Shown here piece by piece: positions 50,906 to 61,357 of a stretch of DNA of 64,000 bases. Numbering within the stretch: position 1 is the first letter of the stretch; every line of letters begins with the position of its first letter. This stretch comes from JAGQPD01 sp020426865. Lineage in GTDB: Bacteria > Planctomycetota > Planctomycetia > Pirellulales > Pirellulaceae. Location: contig JAWKTN010000008.1 in assembly GCA_041399065.1 (NCBI GenBank), positions 62,001 to 126,000 on the forward strand, in the 5' to 3' direction. The position numbers and the translations under genes are program-made. The notes below the pieces were generated by a model. That model saw only the letters and a program-made list of their open reading frames with translations. It was not told the DNA's origin and did no database searches.

Positions 50906-51814
50906 ATGTCATTGGTGATCGCAATCTTCTTGGCTTCACACCTGATGTGCATGCAACTGGCGGCGATGGGGCCTTTGATGTGTATCTGGGCGGATGTTTG
51001 TGCCGCACGGAGCAAATTGCCATTGGCGGTCGCTGCCAGACGCCGCCTGGCGGGTGCTTGCCTTTGGTCATTTGTACTTGGGATTGGCTTGGGGTTCGTA
51101 TTGGCCGGATGCCATACGATGTTCGGCGACCGCGATTACCTCCGGGGTGTTTCTGCCGTTTACGGTCGCACCTGGTGGGGCGTGTGGGAGTTGGGATTCT
51201 ATTTTGGATGCATGTTTGCTTACTGGTGGATCGGCCGACGCGACCGGCCGTTGCGTTTCTGGGGACGTTTCGGCCACGGCTTGTTAGCAGTGATGGCCGC
51301 GACGAATCTGCTCTACCACTTCCCTCCGCTGATGGCCATGATCTCGAGGTATTCTCGGGCCGCCGAGGCCATACCGGAACTTTCACGCGAACAGTTTCGT
51401 GAATTGTTATTCTCACCACTGTTGGTCGCCAAGACTGCCCACTTTGCGTTTGCGTCACTGGCGGTCGCCAGCATATGGCTGCTGGTAGTCCTCTGGGGCC
51501 GGCCCGCGGAGGTATCGAAGAGTACCAACGCGCTCGACAGAACGCCATGGTTTGCCGTTGTTGCGATCGTCGGTCAGCTACTGACAGGAATCTGGCTTGT
51601 GACATTGTTGCCACCGGGTCAGCAGCGGCAGATGATGGGCGGGAACGCTGTGGGAACCGCCGCCCTGGTGGGAGGAATCGTGATGTCGATCACCCTGTTG
51701 AACCAGCTCAGCAACCTTGCATTTGGCGACGCCGGCCGTCGTTCTGTTGCGATCGCGGCCAGCATGCTTGTCGTCACGATCGTCTTGATGAGTTGCGTTA
51801 TCGTGTTTCGATGA
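50906..51814 (+). CDS. Polytopic membrane protein, about 8 spans
   Basis: A 302-residue integral membrane protein of unknown function with about eight hydrophobic segments (LVIAIFLASHLMCMQLAAMG, LWSFVLGIGLGFVLAGC, WELGFYFGCMFAYWW, FAFASLAVASIWLLVVLW and others). Conserved polar residues inside the spans are few (a His near residue 16 and one in the fifth). A GTG at 50894 is in frame, but AAAGGTGA places the start at the ATG at 50906. It follows the SelD fusion by 28 bases on the same strand and may share its transcript. Possibly a haem or quinone-linked membrane protein, without proof. Confidence 0.65.
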   Translation: MSLVIAIFLASHLMCMQLAAMGPLMCIWADVCAARSKLPLAVAARRRLAGACLWSFVLGIGLGFVLAGCHTMFGDRDYLRGVSAVYGRTWWGVWELGFYFGCMFAYWWIGRRDRPLRFWGRFGHGLLAVMAATNLLYHFPPLMAMISRYSRAAEAIPELSREQFRELLFSPLLVAKTAHFAFASLAVASIWLLVVLWGRPAEVSKSTNALDRTPWFAVVAIVGQLLTGIWLVTLLPPGQQRQMMGGNAVGTAALVGGIVMSITLLNQLSNLAFGDAGRRSVAIAASMLVVTIVLMSCVIVFR

Positions 51815-51967
51815 GCGGTTATGTTGGCGATGCGAGTTGACGAGCGGCAACGGCCTGGTTCGAGGGTGCATGTTCCACCAACACCCATGGCGTGCACAAC
51901 CGGGACCGTTTGTGCACGCGGGCAGGTGTCACGTCTGCCAGATGAGCTGATTGTTGTCAGCCAAATG

Positions 51968-52381
51968 TCATTCAGGCTGTTTGCCAGGCAACTTGTGTTC
52001 TTTCAGCAAGTCACCGAATTTGACGCCATCTTCGTTTTCCTCGTCGGCGGCCTTTTCGAATGCCTTGTCCAGTTCCTCCAGCAACTTCGCGGTTTCAGCC
52101 TTTTTGTCAGCCGCCTGGTCAAGCCGCTCTTTGGCATTGCCAGGGATCAATTCGGCGAGCTTCATGCCGTAGTCGTTGCGAAGTTTCTTGTCACTCTTGC
52201 CTTTCACATGGCAAGTGTTGCATCCTTCCTTCTTGAACGCCTCCTTGAACGCGTCGTCGCCGCTGTCTTTGACGTATTTGTCGTCAAATGCCTTGCGGAA
52301 CGGCGCTAAAGCGCTGGCCGAAGAACTGACGACCGTTACGAAAGCCACAGCCATCAACAGAGCACAACAGATTAACCTCAT
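51968..52381 (-). CDS. Small secreted c-type cytochrome-like protein
   Basis: A 137-residue exported protein. A signal peptide (LICCALLMAVAFVTVVSSSASA) precedes a helical domain with a single haem-binding CNTCH motif near residue 54-58, then a lysine/glutamate-rich helical tail. A methionine in NDYGMKLAEL could be the second haem ligand. It would carry electrons outside the cytoplasmic membrane or bind another partner. AGGAGAT lies a few bases before the ATG. No oxidase or dehydrogenase is adjacent on the same strand. Confidence 0.82.
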   Translation of the reverse strand: MRLICCALLMAVAFVTVVSSSASALAPFRKAFDDKYVKDSGDDAFKEAFKKEGCNTCHVKGKSDKKLRNDYGMKLAELIPGNAKERLDQAADKKAETAKLLEELDKAFEKAADEENEDGVKFGDLLKEHKLPGKQPE

Positions 52382-52871
52382 TCATTCATCTCCTAAAATT
52401 TGTTGGTAAGTCTCGCGCCTTGCCCCAAGACCAAAGCGACCACTTGAGCCAATAATTCTTCTGGCACGATGTGCCGAACGCTCGCACCGAGGTCGTCCCA
52501 TGGGCCGGTAGCACCCGTGTATTGTCTCGCGAATACTACGCCAGGCAATGTCTACTGGTTCGAAAAAACGGAGTCAAGCTACTGGTCGGGTGGGAATAAT
52601 CGGTGTTTACCAGTCAATTTGGTGGGGCCACGTCTCCTGGAACAGTAGAATCGGTCGCCCGGCCGCTGTCAAGTATTTCCGGTCGCCGGGGGTCCTTCCA
52701 GCAATCTCCTATCACACCTTCCCCGCTATCGACGCTATCATGGGGCAGTTTGAAGTTGAACGTCGAGGGGGGAAACGGTGAGCGTCGGATACGTTCGCCA
52801 CGAACTTCAGCGAACCTCGCGGCGAATCAGGACTAGGAATGACTCTTAACGTGCAAAGGTGATCTCGCACA
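52382..52871. other. Divergent intergenic region
   Basis: About 490 bases between the cytochrome gene and the transporter gene. A short frame at 52548-52781 lacks a ribosome binding site and family features and is not counted. AAAGGTGA at 52855-52862 precedes the transporter start. No promoter boxes could be placed with confidence. Confidence 0.45.
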
Positions 52872-54905
52872 ATGACGGGCACGACACACAACACCAGCCA
52901 TGACTCGGGTTTCGATCCGCATCAGCTCCCACAAATGTACGGACACCCAACGGGACTGTATACGCTATTCTTCGCGGAAATGTGGGAACGCTTCTCCTTT
53001 TATGGCATGCGGGCGTTGCTCGTTCTCTACATGATGAAAGGGTTTCTCAAGTATACCGATGGCTCGGCATACGCGGTGTATGGCGCCTATACGTCGCTGG
53101 TCTACATGACGCCCTTCTTCGGTGGGATGATCGCTGACAAAGTGATTGGCGCCCGGCGCGCGGTGATCCTTGGCGGTGTGTTGATGGCACTTGGGCACCT
53201 GTTAATGTCGGTCGAGAATGCTTTCGCCTTTTTCGGCGCGTTGGCGTTGCTGATCTTGGGCAACGGATTCTTCAAGCCCAACATTTCAACGATGGTTGGT
53301 TCGCTGTACCCGCCGGAAAGTCGTAATCGCGATAGCGGCTTTACGATCTTCTACATGGGCGTGAATCTTGGCGCGGCGATGAGTCCTCTGTTATGTGGTT
53401 ACATTGGCGAGACGAGAGGGTACCATTGGGGGTTCTCGCTGGCCACATTTGGCATGATGGTCGGTCTGGCCGTATTCGTCATGCCGACCGTCATTACTCA
53501 AGTACTTATTGGCCTGGGAGCCGTAGCGGCGGCTCTGGGCCTTCTTTTCTTTAAGCCTGACAACACCGCGGCTTTGGTTGTCAACATCTTTATCGCGTTG
53601 TCGTTGATCGTGTCAGCCACGTTGGCGATGTTGGCGTTGGGACGAGGTGGATTGCCCGATTCCGCAGGGCAAAAGCGGGCGCGGGCGGATGGCAGTACAC
53701 CAACGGGATTCACTTCTGCCGACTTGATCGTTTACATTGGCGCCGTATTGGCCATTCCCGTATTCACTTTGTTGGTAAGTGACTTCTCGCTCTTAAATGA
53801 AGGAAAGCCTCTTACGCTGATTCCTGCCGCGACGCTTGAACAACTTCAAAACTCGGAAAACAGCTTTGTCAGCGGCGTACTGGCAACGTTTGTTGCGGCG
53901 ATCAGCAAGCCATCTGGTTTGGTTCTGGCAGCAACCGGTTTGGTGGCACTGAGCTATCTCGTATTGCAGATGTCCTTGATCAGTAAGATCGCCCGCGATC
54001 GGCTTCGTGTCGTGCTTGTGCTTACATTCTTCTCGATGGTCTTTTGGGCGATCTTCGAACAGGCGGGAAGTTCCGTCAACATCTTCACCGACCGTAACGT
54101 AAATCGCGTCTACGGCGGTCAAGTCGTTAGCGACGAAATGGTGGGGCAGGTGATCGACTTGCAACCGACGCAGTTGCAGCTGGGGTACTCCAATGGCGAA
54201 GATATCATGACGCTGGACAAATTGGAGGCATTTCGTCAGGAACACAGTGGCGAAGGCGGTACCGATGCCGTTATGCCATGGACTGTTGCGGAAGACAACG
54301 TGGGAATGCGGTACGCGGACCGCAAGAGTGAATTGGCTACCAGCTCGTTCCAGGCTGTCAATCCAGTCTGTATCCTCTTATTTGGTCTAGCATTCTCCGC
54401 GATGTGGAACTTCCTTGGAGAACGAGGACTCGACCCGAATCCGGCCATTAAGTTTGCACTCGGATTGGCACAGTTGGGGCTCGGTTTCGGTGCCTTCTGG
54501 TACGGCACCACTCAGGCTGACGGGCGTGGTATGGTCGCCGTCGGGTGGCTTATCCTGGGCTATCTGCTGCAGACGACCGGGGAGTTGTGTCTGTCTCCGG
54601 TGGGATTGTCAATGGTCAGTCGTTTGTCACCGCGGCATTTGGTGGCAACCGTGATGGGAAGTTGGTTCTTAGCGACTGCATTTTCGCAGTATCTTGCCGG
54701 AATCATCGCGATGTTCACCAGCAGCACGCCGCACGGTCACGTTGAAAGCGGGGCGGTTCCCCCACCGATAGAAACCGTCACCGTTTACGGACAGGTGTTT
54801 GGAATTCTCGCGCTGCTGGGGATCGGGTCGGGAGTGGTTTGCTTGCTCCTCTCGCCGCTGTTGAAGAGTTGGATGCATGAAGGGGTCGTCGACGACGGTA
54901 GCTAG
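52872..54905 (+). CDS. Proton-dependent oligopeptide transporter (POT family, MFS)
   Basis: A 677-residue membrane carrier importing di- or tripeptides with protons. It has the POT signature FFAEMWERFSFYGMRALL (ExxERFxYYG-like), FFGGMIADKVIGARRAVILGG, GNGFFKPNISTMVGSLY and FTIFYMGVNLGAAMSPLL (PTR2 signature), then further spans. Two long loops lie in the second half, one before LLNEGKPLTL and one from about residue 400 to 480 (VNIFTDRNVNRVYGG, DIMTLDKLEAFRQEH), longer than in typical members. The start has AAAGGTGA 9 bases upstream. Substrate range is not shown. Confidence 0.92.
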   Translation: MTGTTHNTSHDSGFDPHQLPQMYGHPTGLYTLFFAEMWERFSFYGMRALLVLYMMKGFLKYTDGSAYAVYGAYTSLVYMTPFFGGMIADKVIGARRAVILGGVLMALGHLLMSVENAFAFFGALALLILGNGFFKPNISTMVGSLYPPESRNRDSGFTIFYMGVNLGAAMSPLLCGYIGETRGYHWGFSLATFGMMVGLAVFVMPTVITQVLIGLGAVAAALGLLFFKPDNTAALVVNIFIALSLIVSATLAMLALGRGGLPDSAGQKRARADGSTPTGFTSADLIVYIGAVLAIPVFTLLVSDFSLLNEGKPLTLIPAATLEQLQNSENSFVSGVLATFVAAISKPSGLVLAATGLVALSYLVLQMSLISKIARDRLRVVLVLTFFSMVFWAIFEQAGSSVNIFTDRNVNRVYGGQVVSDEMVGQVIDLQPTQLQLGYSNGEDIMTLDKLEAFRQEHSGEGGTDAVMPWTVAEDNVGMRYADRKSELATSSFQAVNPVCILLFGLAFSAMWNFLGERGLDPNPAIKFALGLAQLGLGFGAFWYGTTQADGRGMVAVGWLILGYLLQTTGELCLSPVGLSMVSRLSPRHLVATVMGSWFLATAFSQYLAGIIAMFTSSTPHGHVESGAVPPPIETVTVYGQVFGILALLGIGSGVVCLLLSPLLKSWMHEGVVDDGS

Positions 54906-54927
54906 AGAATCGCCGAAAAGTCAGTAC

Positions 54928-57744
54928 TCATTCTCGCATATCCGAGGTCAGGCTTTTTACGTCAGCACCCGGATTGGCGGACCTGACCGGTGGGTTACCA
55001 TAGAGGGGGGGGGCGAACTCGAAGTGAGCCGGGGTGAGCGTATCATGACGCATGTCACTCGACGGCAAGGGTAGCCGCCGTGGTATCATCAGCGAACTGG
55101 TGGGCCGCGTTGCTTGGTCATGCAGCGTAAGCCACTCGTTCAACGAATACATCTCCAACTCCGGCGGGGCGTCGTTCGCTTCGTCCAAACGATATTGCGA
55201 GACGAAGGCGCTGGCATTCTCATAAAACGTATTGTCGTCCTGATAGGTCAGCTGCTCGTCGAGATCAAACCAATCCAGCCCGACCGCGTCCTGGCGGATC
55301 AACGGCTGGCCCTTCGTCAACAGGATACTCGCATCGCATGTGACGAACACGGGCTGAGCCCATTGGTCGGCAAATGTCCGTAATAGCCCGTTTTCCGCAA
55401 ACATGGTCACTTGATTCAAGTCAATCTGTATCTTCCCCGATGGCATCGACTGGAAAGGATCCCGTAGTTGTCGAACCAAGGAACCGGTTGTCGCCAACAA
55501 TCCATTGGACCAGGTTAGTGCTAATGGGACCGGACGTCGGAGGCGTACCATATCCGCCTGGCCACGCACGACGCAATCCGTTAGCTGTACCACGGTTTCC
55601 GTTGTCGGCGATGCGCTACCATTAATTATTTCGCGACGACTGACCTGCGACTCGATGTCGATGAATGCGACATTCTCATGAGTCAAGGCGCCGCTGGAAT
55701 GAATGTTCGAAATCGTCAACCAGCATCGGCGAAAGACGCATCGGGTCACGTCCCTAAGACGCACCATCTGCCACTGCTGATCGACAGGGTAATCCGGGAC
55801 GACAAACGTGAGGTCGACGCCCAATAGGTGAAATTCCCCGCCAGTGACGTCCAACATGGTTTGCGTTGATTCAATGTCGTCGAGTTGAAATCGCACAACG
55901 GGGCGAAAGCCAGGGGCCGCTTCGATCGTCACGCGTTGTCGATCAATCCGTAACGGCTGTTCGTCCTGTGGACCATCGTAGTACAACTGGATTTGGACTT
56001 CACCGTCGGAAGTTGCCGTCGCTAATGCGTCACTGATCGACGTGACTGTTTCTTGAGCCGTGACCGAAATCCGCTCAAAGCCAAGCGGAACCACGGCGAT
56101 CGATCGACGTGCCGGTGGCAGAGTGCCTGTCAATGGCGGAGCTGATTTTACGACAGGGTCATCCGTTGTCGTGCTGATCGACGGTGAAATTCGCTCGCTG
56201 GCGTCCAATAGGGGAAAGGACGTTTCCAAATTCTCGCCAATGAACGGTTCCGTATCGTCGATCCGCGAAATAGGTGGACGGCCGGGGGGAACTTTTTGAG
56301 TTACCTCGTCGTCGGTCGACGATTCGCTAAACGCAGGCACCAATTCGCTAGGAACTCCGTCAGTAATCCGCCGTTTAGGAATGACGGTGCCAGCCGCTTC
56401 CGTATCGGACGAATCGTTTCCATGAACGCTGGGAAACTGCCGGCCCGCCGTCGAGAGGGACGCCACTACGTCCGCGGCTGTTGCGGCTCGCTCGGGATAG
56501 ACAATCTCCGGAAGCTGCTCAGCTCGCATTTCACCTTCCCTCAGCAATCCGTCCAAGACAATGACGAACAACAGCAACGCCGAGAGTGGCACCGCCCAGG
56601 GAAGAATCGCCCAGGCGAAACCACGAGGCGCTCCATGCGGATGGAGGAGATCGCGAGCGTTTCCGCCGAGTGACACCAGGCCGTTACGGTCGGCCACGGC
56701 AGCCAGGTCCGATATCACGTGACGCGGTGTGCTGTAGCGGCGCGATGGTTGCTTCGCCATCATCGTCCGTAACACGCGAATGATATCGTCGGGAACATCG
56801 TCACGAAATTGACGGATGTCGGGTGGTTCATCTCCCGAATGACTCAACAGCTTTTGCAGCACGGTTCCTTGTGGAAAGGGAGGTTGACCGGATAACAGAA
56901 AGTAAAACGTGCATCCAAGCGAATAGATGTCACTGCGTACGTCCGCATCGCGAGGATCCCGCGCTTGTTCGGGCGAGATGTAATCAAATGTACCAAGTGT
57001 CACACCACTGGCAGTCAAATCGTCCTCATCGGATTGCACCTGATGCAACCGGGCCAGGCCCATATCCACTAACTTGACTCGCCCGGCCTGCGTGACCAAA
57101 ATATTCGACGGCTTCACGTCGCGGTGCACCACGTCCCGTTCGTAGGCGTGTTGCAGGGCATCGCAGACTTGCACGATGTAGCTGATCGCCTCGTTCAGCC
57201 CCAACGGACCACGCCGCAGCACCAAATCGCGAATGTTCTCGCCATCAATGTATTCAAAGACGATAAAGTTCCAGCCGGCATCCTCACCAACATAGTAAAC
57301 TCTCGCAATGTTTTCGTGATCGAGCCGCGCAGCACTTTGTGCCTCATTCTTGAAGCGGCGGATGCTTTCGGCCGTCGAATTGTGCGACGGTGACAGTACC
57401 TTGATGGCAACGGTGCGGCCAAGCATCGTATCGACGCCGCGAAATACCGCCCCCATGCCACCGCCGCCAATGAACCGCTCTAACAGGAAATGAGCAAGCT
57501 GCCGTCCCTCCAGCGATGGCCCCAACGAACTTGCTACGCCCCGATACTCATAGGGATCGCCGACCGGCGGTCGAGTCGATATGACGGTCGAATCGCGGTC
57601 ATTCTTTCCCAACTCCGATCCGCCGGGCAAAAGGCCCGCCGGTAGATCGGTGGTACTGGCGTGTGTCGGCTCCCCCGGTTCGGCGGCTGAGTCTGGACGG
57701 GCAGCACCGCTTCGCATTTCGGATGAATCAGAGTTGCCAGGCAA
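54928..57744 (-). CDS. Membrane-anchored Ser/Thr protein kinase with large C-terminal outer domain
   Basis: A 938-residue kinase. After a disordered N terminus comes the kinase domain: IGGGGMGAVF, Lys115, HRDVKPSNIL with Asp209, and VDMGLAR where Asp227-Met-Gly replaces Asp-Phe-Gly, then GTFDYISPEQA. One membrane span (FAWAILPWAVPLSALLLFVIVLDGLL) near residues 370-400 is followed by a Pro/Asp-rich linker and about 400 residues of beta-rich sequence (IQLYYDGPQDEQPLRIDRQRVTIEAAPGFRPVVRF) resembling the right-handed beta-helix of polysaccharide-related proteins. The outer part may sense an extracellular or wall ligand. The gene stands alone; substrates unknown. Confidence 0.9.
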   Translation of the reverse strand: MPGNSDSSEMRSGAARPDSAAEPGEPTHASTTDLPAGLLPGGSELGKNDRDSTVISTRPPVGDPYEYRGVASSLGPSLEGRQLAHFLLERFIGGGGMGAVFRGVDTMLGRTVAIKVLSPSHNSTAESIRRFKNEAQSAARLDHENIARVYYVGEDAGWNFIVFEYIDGENIRDLVLRRGPLGLNEAISYIVQVCDALQHAYERDVVHRDVKPSNILVTQAGRVKLVDMGLARLHQVQSDEDDLTASGVTLGTFDYISPEQARDPRDADVRSDIYSLGCTFYFLLSGQPPFPQGTVLQKLLSHSGDEPPDIRQFRDDVPDDIIRVLRTMMAKQPSRRYSTPRHVISDLAAVADRNGLVSLGGNARDLLHPHGAPRGFAWAILPWAVPLSALLLFVIVLDGLLREGEMRAEQLPEIVYPERAATAADVVASLSTAGRQFPSVHGNDSSDTEAAGTVIPKRRITDGVPSELVPAFSESSTDDEVTQKVPPGRPPISRIDDTEPFIGENLETSFPLLDASERISPSISTTTDDPVVKSAPPLTGTLPPARRSIAVVPLGFERISVTAQETVTSISDALATATSDGEVQIQLYYDGPQDEQPLRIDRQRVTIEAAPGFRPVVRFQLDDIESTQTMLDVTGGEFHLLGVDLTFVVPDYPVDQQWQMVRLRDVTRCVFRRCWLTISNIHSSGALTHENVAFIDIESQVSRREIINGSASPTTETVVQLTDCVVRGQADMVRLRRPVPLALTWSNGLLATTGSLVRQLRDPFQSMPSGKIQIDLNQVTMFAENGLLRTFADQWAQPVFVTCDASILLTKGQPLIRQDAVGLDWFDLDEQLTYQDDNTFYENASAFVSQYRLDEANDAPPELEMYSLNEWLTLHDQATRPTSSLMIPRRLPLPSSDMRHDTLTPAHFEFAPPLYGNPPVRSANPGADVKSLTSDMRE

Positions 57745-57862
57745 AGCCCGTACCTCGCCAGAAAGGTCGATTTGTTGAGAAGGTCGCTCGCATTACCAGT
57801 CTATCCCCGCCCCGCACACGGGTCAAATCGACGAACGCTTGCTTGCCGCGAATCGCACCGGC

Positions 57863-58993
57863 CTACTCGCCATTTTCCAACAAATGGCAATAACTTTGGT
57901 AACGCCTTGTATCCAGATGGCCGTCGGCGACCGCGTCCTTGACCGCACATTGTTCTTCATGGGTATGTGTGCAGTCCGGAAAACGGCAATCGTTGATGTG
58001 GACTCGCAGGTCGCGGAAAAACCCCGCCACCTCGGCCGGTATCACGTCCCACAACTGAAACTGCCGGATCCCCGGCGTGTCCACAATGTAACCGCCCAGA
58101 TCAAGCGGGATCAGGGTCGCCGTTGTCGTCGTGTGTCGACCTTTTTCGTTCTCTTCACTGACACTGCGCACTCGAAGTTCCAGGCCCGGTTGAATCGCAT
58201 TGAGCAGTGACGATTTTCCGACACCGCTCTGTCCCGATACCACGCTCTTTTGCCCCATAGTCATCCGTCGCAACGTTGCAATGCCGTGCCCGGATTCCGC
58301 AGAGACCAAGAGCACCTGATAACCCATCTGCCCGTAAACGCCCACCAGCGGCTGCAGGCGAGCCGGATCGACGAGGTCGATCTTGTTGATGCAAATCAAT
58401 GGCCGGATGTTCGACTTCTCCGCCGTGATCAACATCCGATCAATCAAGTTCGGCTTGATCTCCGGTTCCGCCGCGCTGGCGATGATCAATAGCTGATCAA
58501 CATTCGCTACCAGTACGTGCTGCTTGCCACGACTCGTACGCGAAATCACGCCCGTCCGAGGCTCAATCCGCTCAATGATTCCCTCCTCGTGTCCCCAGGG
58601 CCGGAACAGAACGCGATCTCCTGTGGCGACAACGTGTCGTTGATCGGTGCTAAGTGTCTTCAGCAATCGCCGAGTTGCACACTGATAATCGATCCCTCGA
58701 TCCGATCTCACAACACTCAATAGACCGTGGACACTCAATACCGTCCCCGGTTCGCACAGCGTCTCGTCCACATCCGGCAAGACCCGCAAACCGGTCTCGT
58801 CCTCGACCGTCTCCGCACCCACGACCGTGCGTTTCCGCGTCAGTTCGCCCTTACCGCTGACACGTTCTCGCGTCGCCGCCTTGTCGAGATCCAGTTGGTC
58901 CGCCTGAAAATCACGCGTCAAGTCACGGGGGCGGGTGCGCGAACCGCGGTTCTTGCGAAAGTCCGTGCGAATCTTTTTTTTCTTCTTGGACAT
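57863..58993 (-). CDS. rsgA: Ribosome biogenesis GTPase RsgA
   Basis: GTPase that helps late maturation of the 30S subunit. The 376-residue protein has a lysine/arginine-rich N-terminal extension, an OB-fold with GDRVLFRPWG, then the circularly permuted GTPase (NKIDLVD before GQSGVGKSSLLNA, then DTPGIRQF) and the C-terminal zinc motif CRFPDCTHTHEEQC. It starts 51 bases after the ftsH stop on the same strand, suggesting cotranscription. Confidence 0.95.
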   Translation of the reverse strand: MSKKKKKIRTDFRKNRGSRTRPRDLTRDFQADQLDLDKAATRERVSGKGELTRKRTVVGAETVEDETGLRVLPDVDETLCEPGTVLSVHGLLSVVRSDRGIDYQCATRRLLKTLSTDQRHVVATGDRVLFRPWGHEEGIIERIEPRTGVISRTSRGKQHVLVANVDQLLIIASAAEPEIKPNLIDRMLITAEKSNIRPLICINKIDLVDPARLQPLVGVYGQMGYQVLLVSAESGHGIATLRRMTMGQKSVVSGQSGVGKSSLLNAIQPGLELRVRSVSEENEKGRHTTTTATLIPLDLGGYIVDTPGIRQFQLWDVIPAEVAGFFRDLRVHINDCRFPDCTHTHEEQCAVKDAVADGHLDTRRYQSYCHLLENGE

Positions 58994-59044
58994 AGGCCGC
59001 GCGAACGACGTTGGCAGATAACGGCAGCGACTGGCGATTCCGAT

Positions 59045-61159
59045 TCAGTTTTCCTTCCCGGTACTTACGACGTCGTGGGACGCGTCGTTGATTGTGTTCG
59101 CATCCGTCACATGGACTGAGGCGCCGATCATCTGCGTAATCTCGTTCTCGCCAATCTCTTCACGTTCGACCAGCGCTCGGGCCAGAATATCCAGCTTCTC
59201 GCGGTTTTCCGAAAGCACCTCCATCGCATGATCATGCGCTGCATGCAACACCGTGGCGACTTCCTCGTCAATCACTTGCATCGTATGTTCGCTGAATTGC
59301 CGCTGCTGGTGAATCTCCCGTCCGAGGAAGGGATCTTCATCGGCGAGCTTATAACTGACTGGCCCCAATCGCGGACTCATCCCCCAGCTGGTCACCATGC
59401 GTCGTGCCAGGCCCGTGGCACGTTCCAGGTCATTTTCCGCCCCGGCACTGTATTCGTCGTAGACCAGCTTTTCCGCGGCACGTCCCCCTAACAGAAACGC
59501 CATGCGGTCGCGCAGTTCGCTTTGAGTCACATTCATCCGGTCCTCTTCGGGCAATGTCTGCGTTACACCCAACGCCCGGCCGCGCGGAATAACGGTGACT
59601 TTGTGGACCCGGTCGGCCCCCTTGCTGAGCCAGGCCATCAAGGCATGGCCTGCCTCGTGGTAAGCAGTCTTTTCCTTCTCCTCCCCCAATAGCACTTCCT
59701 CGCGCTTGGGGCCCATCAGGATCTTGTCGCGCGCGTATTCAAAGTCTTCCATAGTGACGCGGTTGCGGTTGTTGCGAGTTGCCCACAGAGCCGCTTCATT
59801 GCAGAGATTCCGAATGTCCGCCCCAGTCAATCCGACCGAGCCCGCAGCAAGTCGATTCAGATCGACATCGTCGTCCAGCGGAATGTTGCGGGTGTGGACC
59901 TTGAAAATCGCCAACCGCCCTTTGAGCGTGGGACGGTCGACCGTGATGTGACGATCAAATCGTCCCGGTCGCAATAACGCCGGGTCCAATACGTCCGGCC
60001 GGTTCGTCGCCGCCATGACAATCACCGAATCCGTTTGCGAAAAGCCGTCCATTTCGCTTAGAATCTGATTCAACGTCTGTTCCCGTTCGTCATGTCCACC
60101 CCCTAATCCGGCGCCACGCTGCCGCCCCACGGCATCGATTTCATCAATGAATATGATCGCCGGCGCGTTCTGTTTGGCCGTCTGGAACAAGTCCCGTACG
60201 CGACTGGCACCGACCCCCACAAACATCTGAATGAATTCTGACCCGTTGACGGTGTAGAACGGCACTCCCGCCTCGCCGGCTACCGCTCGTGCCAACAACG
60301 TCTTGCCGGTCCCCGGCGCGCCAAACAACAAGACACCCTTGGGGATCCGTCCACCTAACCGTTGAAACTTCTTGGGGTTCTTTAGGAACTCGACCAATTC
60401 CTCCAAATCCGCTTTGACTCCCTCCAACCCCGCGACATCATCGAACGTCGTTGTTTGTTTGCCCTCGTCGTAACGCTGCGCGGTGCTTTTGGAAAAGCCC
60501 GATAGAAAACCTCCCCCCATCAACTGGTCACGCGTGCGACGGAACATTGTCCACAACACGATCAACACGATAATCGGCAGAATAATACTCACAAACGCCA
60601 CAAACAACGCCGAATTATCACGCGATGGCCGCGCGTTGACGTGCACGTCGTTTTTCTGATAGGCCGTCTCGAGCGATCGCTTCGATTCCTCGCTCATGTT
60701 CGGCTCAAGGTACACATAGAAGTGCTCTTCCACCCGCAACGGGTTGCCCTGGCGATCCGTTTGTGGAACCTCCTTGCCGTCCTTCAACTTCGGCGGCGCT
60801 ATCGGCGCCGACTTGAACGTGCCCTGAATCTCACGCTCGCCGACGTAGGTCACCTCCAGGATGTTGTTTTCGGCAACCTGCTCGCGAAAGAAATCACTCG
60901 TAATCTGCTCGCGTTTCGGCGCGTTATTGAATAAAGAAACGGCCAGCAATACAAGCAAGACCGCTCCAATTAACCACAAATTGGGATTCCCTGGGCGGAA
61001 TAGCGTGGCATTTTCCTTCGTCGCGTTCTCTTTCGATGGGCTGTCCTTGGATGGGTTGTCTTTGTCCTTGCCCCTCTTCTCAAGCCCCTTCTTCGAGTTG
61101 GTCGAGCCTGGCCGCTCAGGGCGGTCATTTCGCGGCTGGTTGCTGTCCGGAGCAGGCAT
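59045..61159 (-). CDS. ftsH: ATP-dependent zinc metalloprotease FtsH
   Basis: Membrane protease that degrades misfolded and regulatory proteins. The 704-residue product has a charged Lys/Asp/Ser N-terminal extension, two membrane segments ([17 protein letters not shown] and [18 protein letters not shown]), the AAA module ([49 protein letters not shown]) and the zinc site [12 protein letters not shown] with AENDLERAT as third ligand. AAGGAAAG lies before the ATG. Upstream 61160-61357 shows no clearly paired promoter boxes. Confidence 0.96.
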   Translation of the reverse strand: MPAPDSNQPRNDRPERPGSTNSKKGLEKRGKDKDNPSKDSPSKENATKENATLFRPGNPNLWLIGAVLLVLLAVSLFNNAPKREQITSDFFREQVAENNILEVTYVGEREIQGTFKSAPIAPPKLKDGKEVPQTDRQGNPLRVEEHFYVYLEPNMSEESKRSLETAYQKNDVHVNARPSRDNSALFVAFVSIILPIIVLIVLWTMFRRTRDQLMGGGFLSGFSKSTAQRYDEGKQTTTFDDVAGLEGVKADLEELVEFLKNPKKFQRLGGRIPKGVLLFGAPGTGKTLLARAVAGEAGVPFYTVNGSEFIQMFVGVGASRVRDLFQTAKQNAPAIIFIDEIDAVGRQRGAGLGGGHDEREQTLNQILSEMDGFSQTDSVIVMAATNRPDVLDPALLRPGRFDRHITVDRPTLKGRLAIFKVHTRNIPLDDDVDLNRLAAGSVGLTGADIRNLCNEAALWATRNNRNRVTMEDFEYARDKILMGPKREEVLLGEEKEKTAYHEAGHALMAWLSKGADRVHKVTVIPRGRALGVTQTLPEEDRMNVTQSELRDRMAFLLGGRAAEKLVYDEYSAGAENDLERATGLARRMVTSWGMSPRLGPVSYKLADEDPFLGREIHQQRQFSEHTMQVIDEEVATVLHAAHDHAMEVLSENREKLDILARALVEREEIGENEITQMIGASVHVTDANTINDASHDVVSTGKEN

Positions 61160-61357
61160 GAACTTTCCTTCGGCGTCGATGATCTTGGTTCTGACTGATC
61201 GACGGCTTCGGTAACTTACACCACCTCAGGATCCGCCGTAATCTCGTTTATCGTATTTTCGTCGTGCCACTTTCGCTGGGTCAACGAAACTCTGTCACAA
61301 TTCTAGCGGAATGCCGTGACCTTAGCGACGCTACCTGATTTTAGCAGTTTATCGATA

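Noticed and set aside
52548..52781. 77-residue plus-strand open frame in the cytochrome-transporter gap
   Set aside because: No start signal, no motif, and amino acid composition unlike real neighbours.
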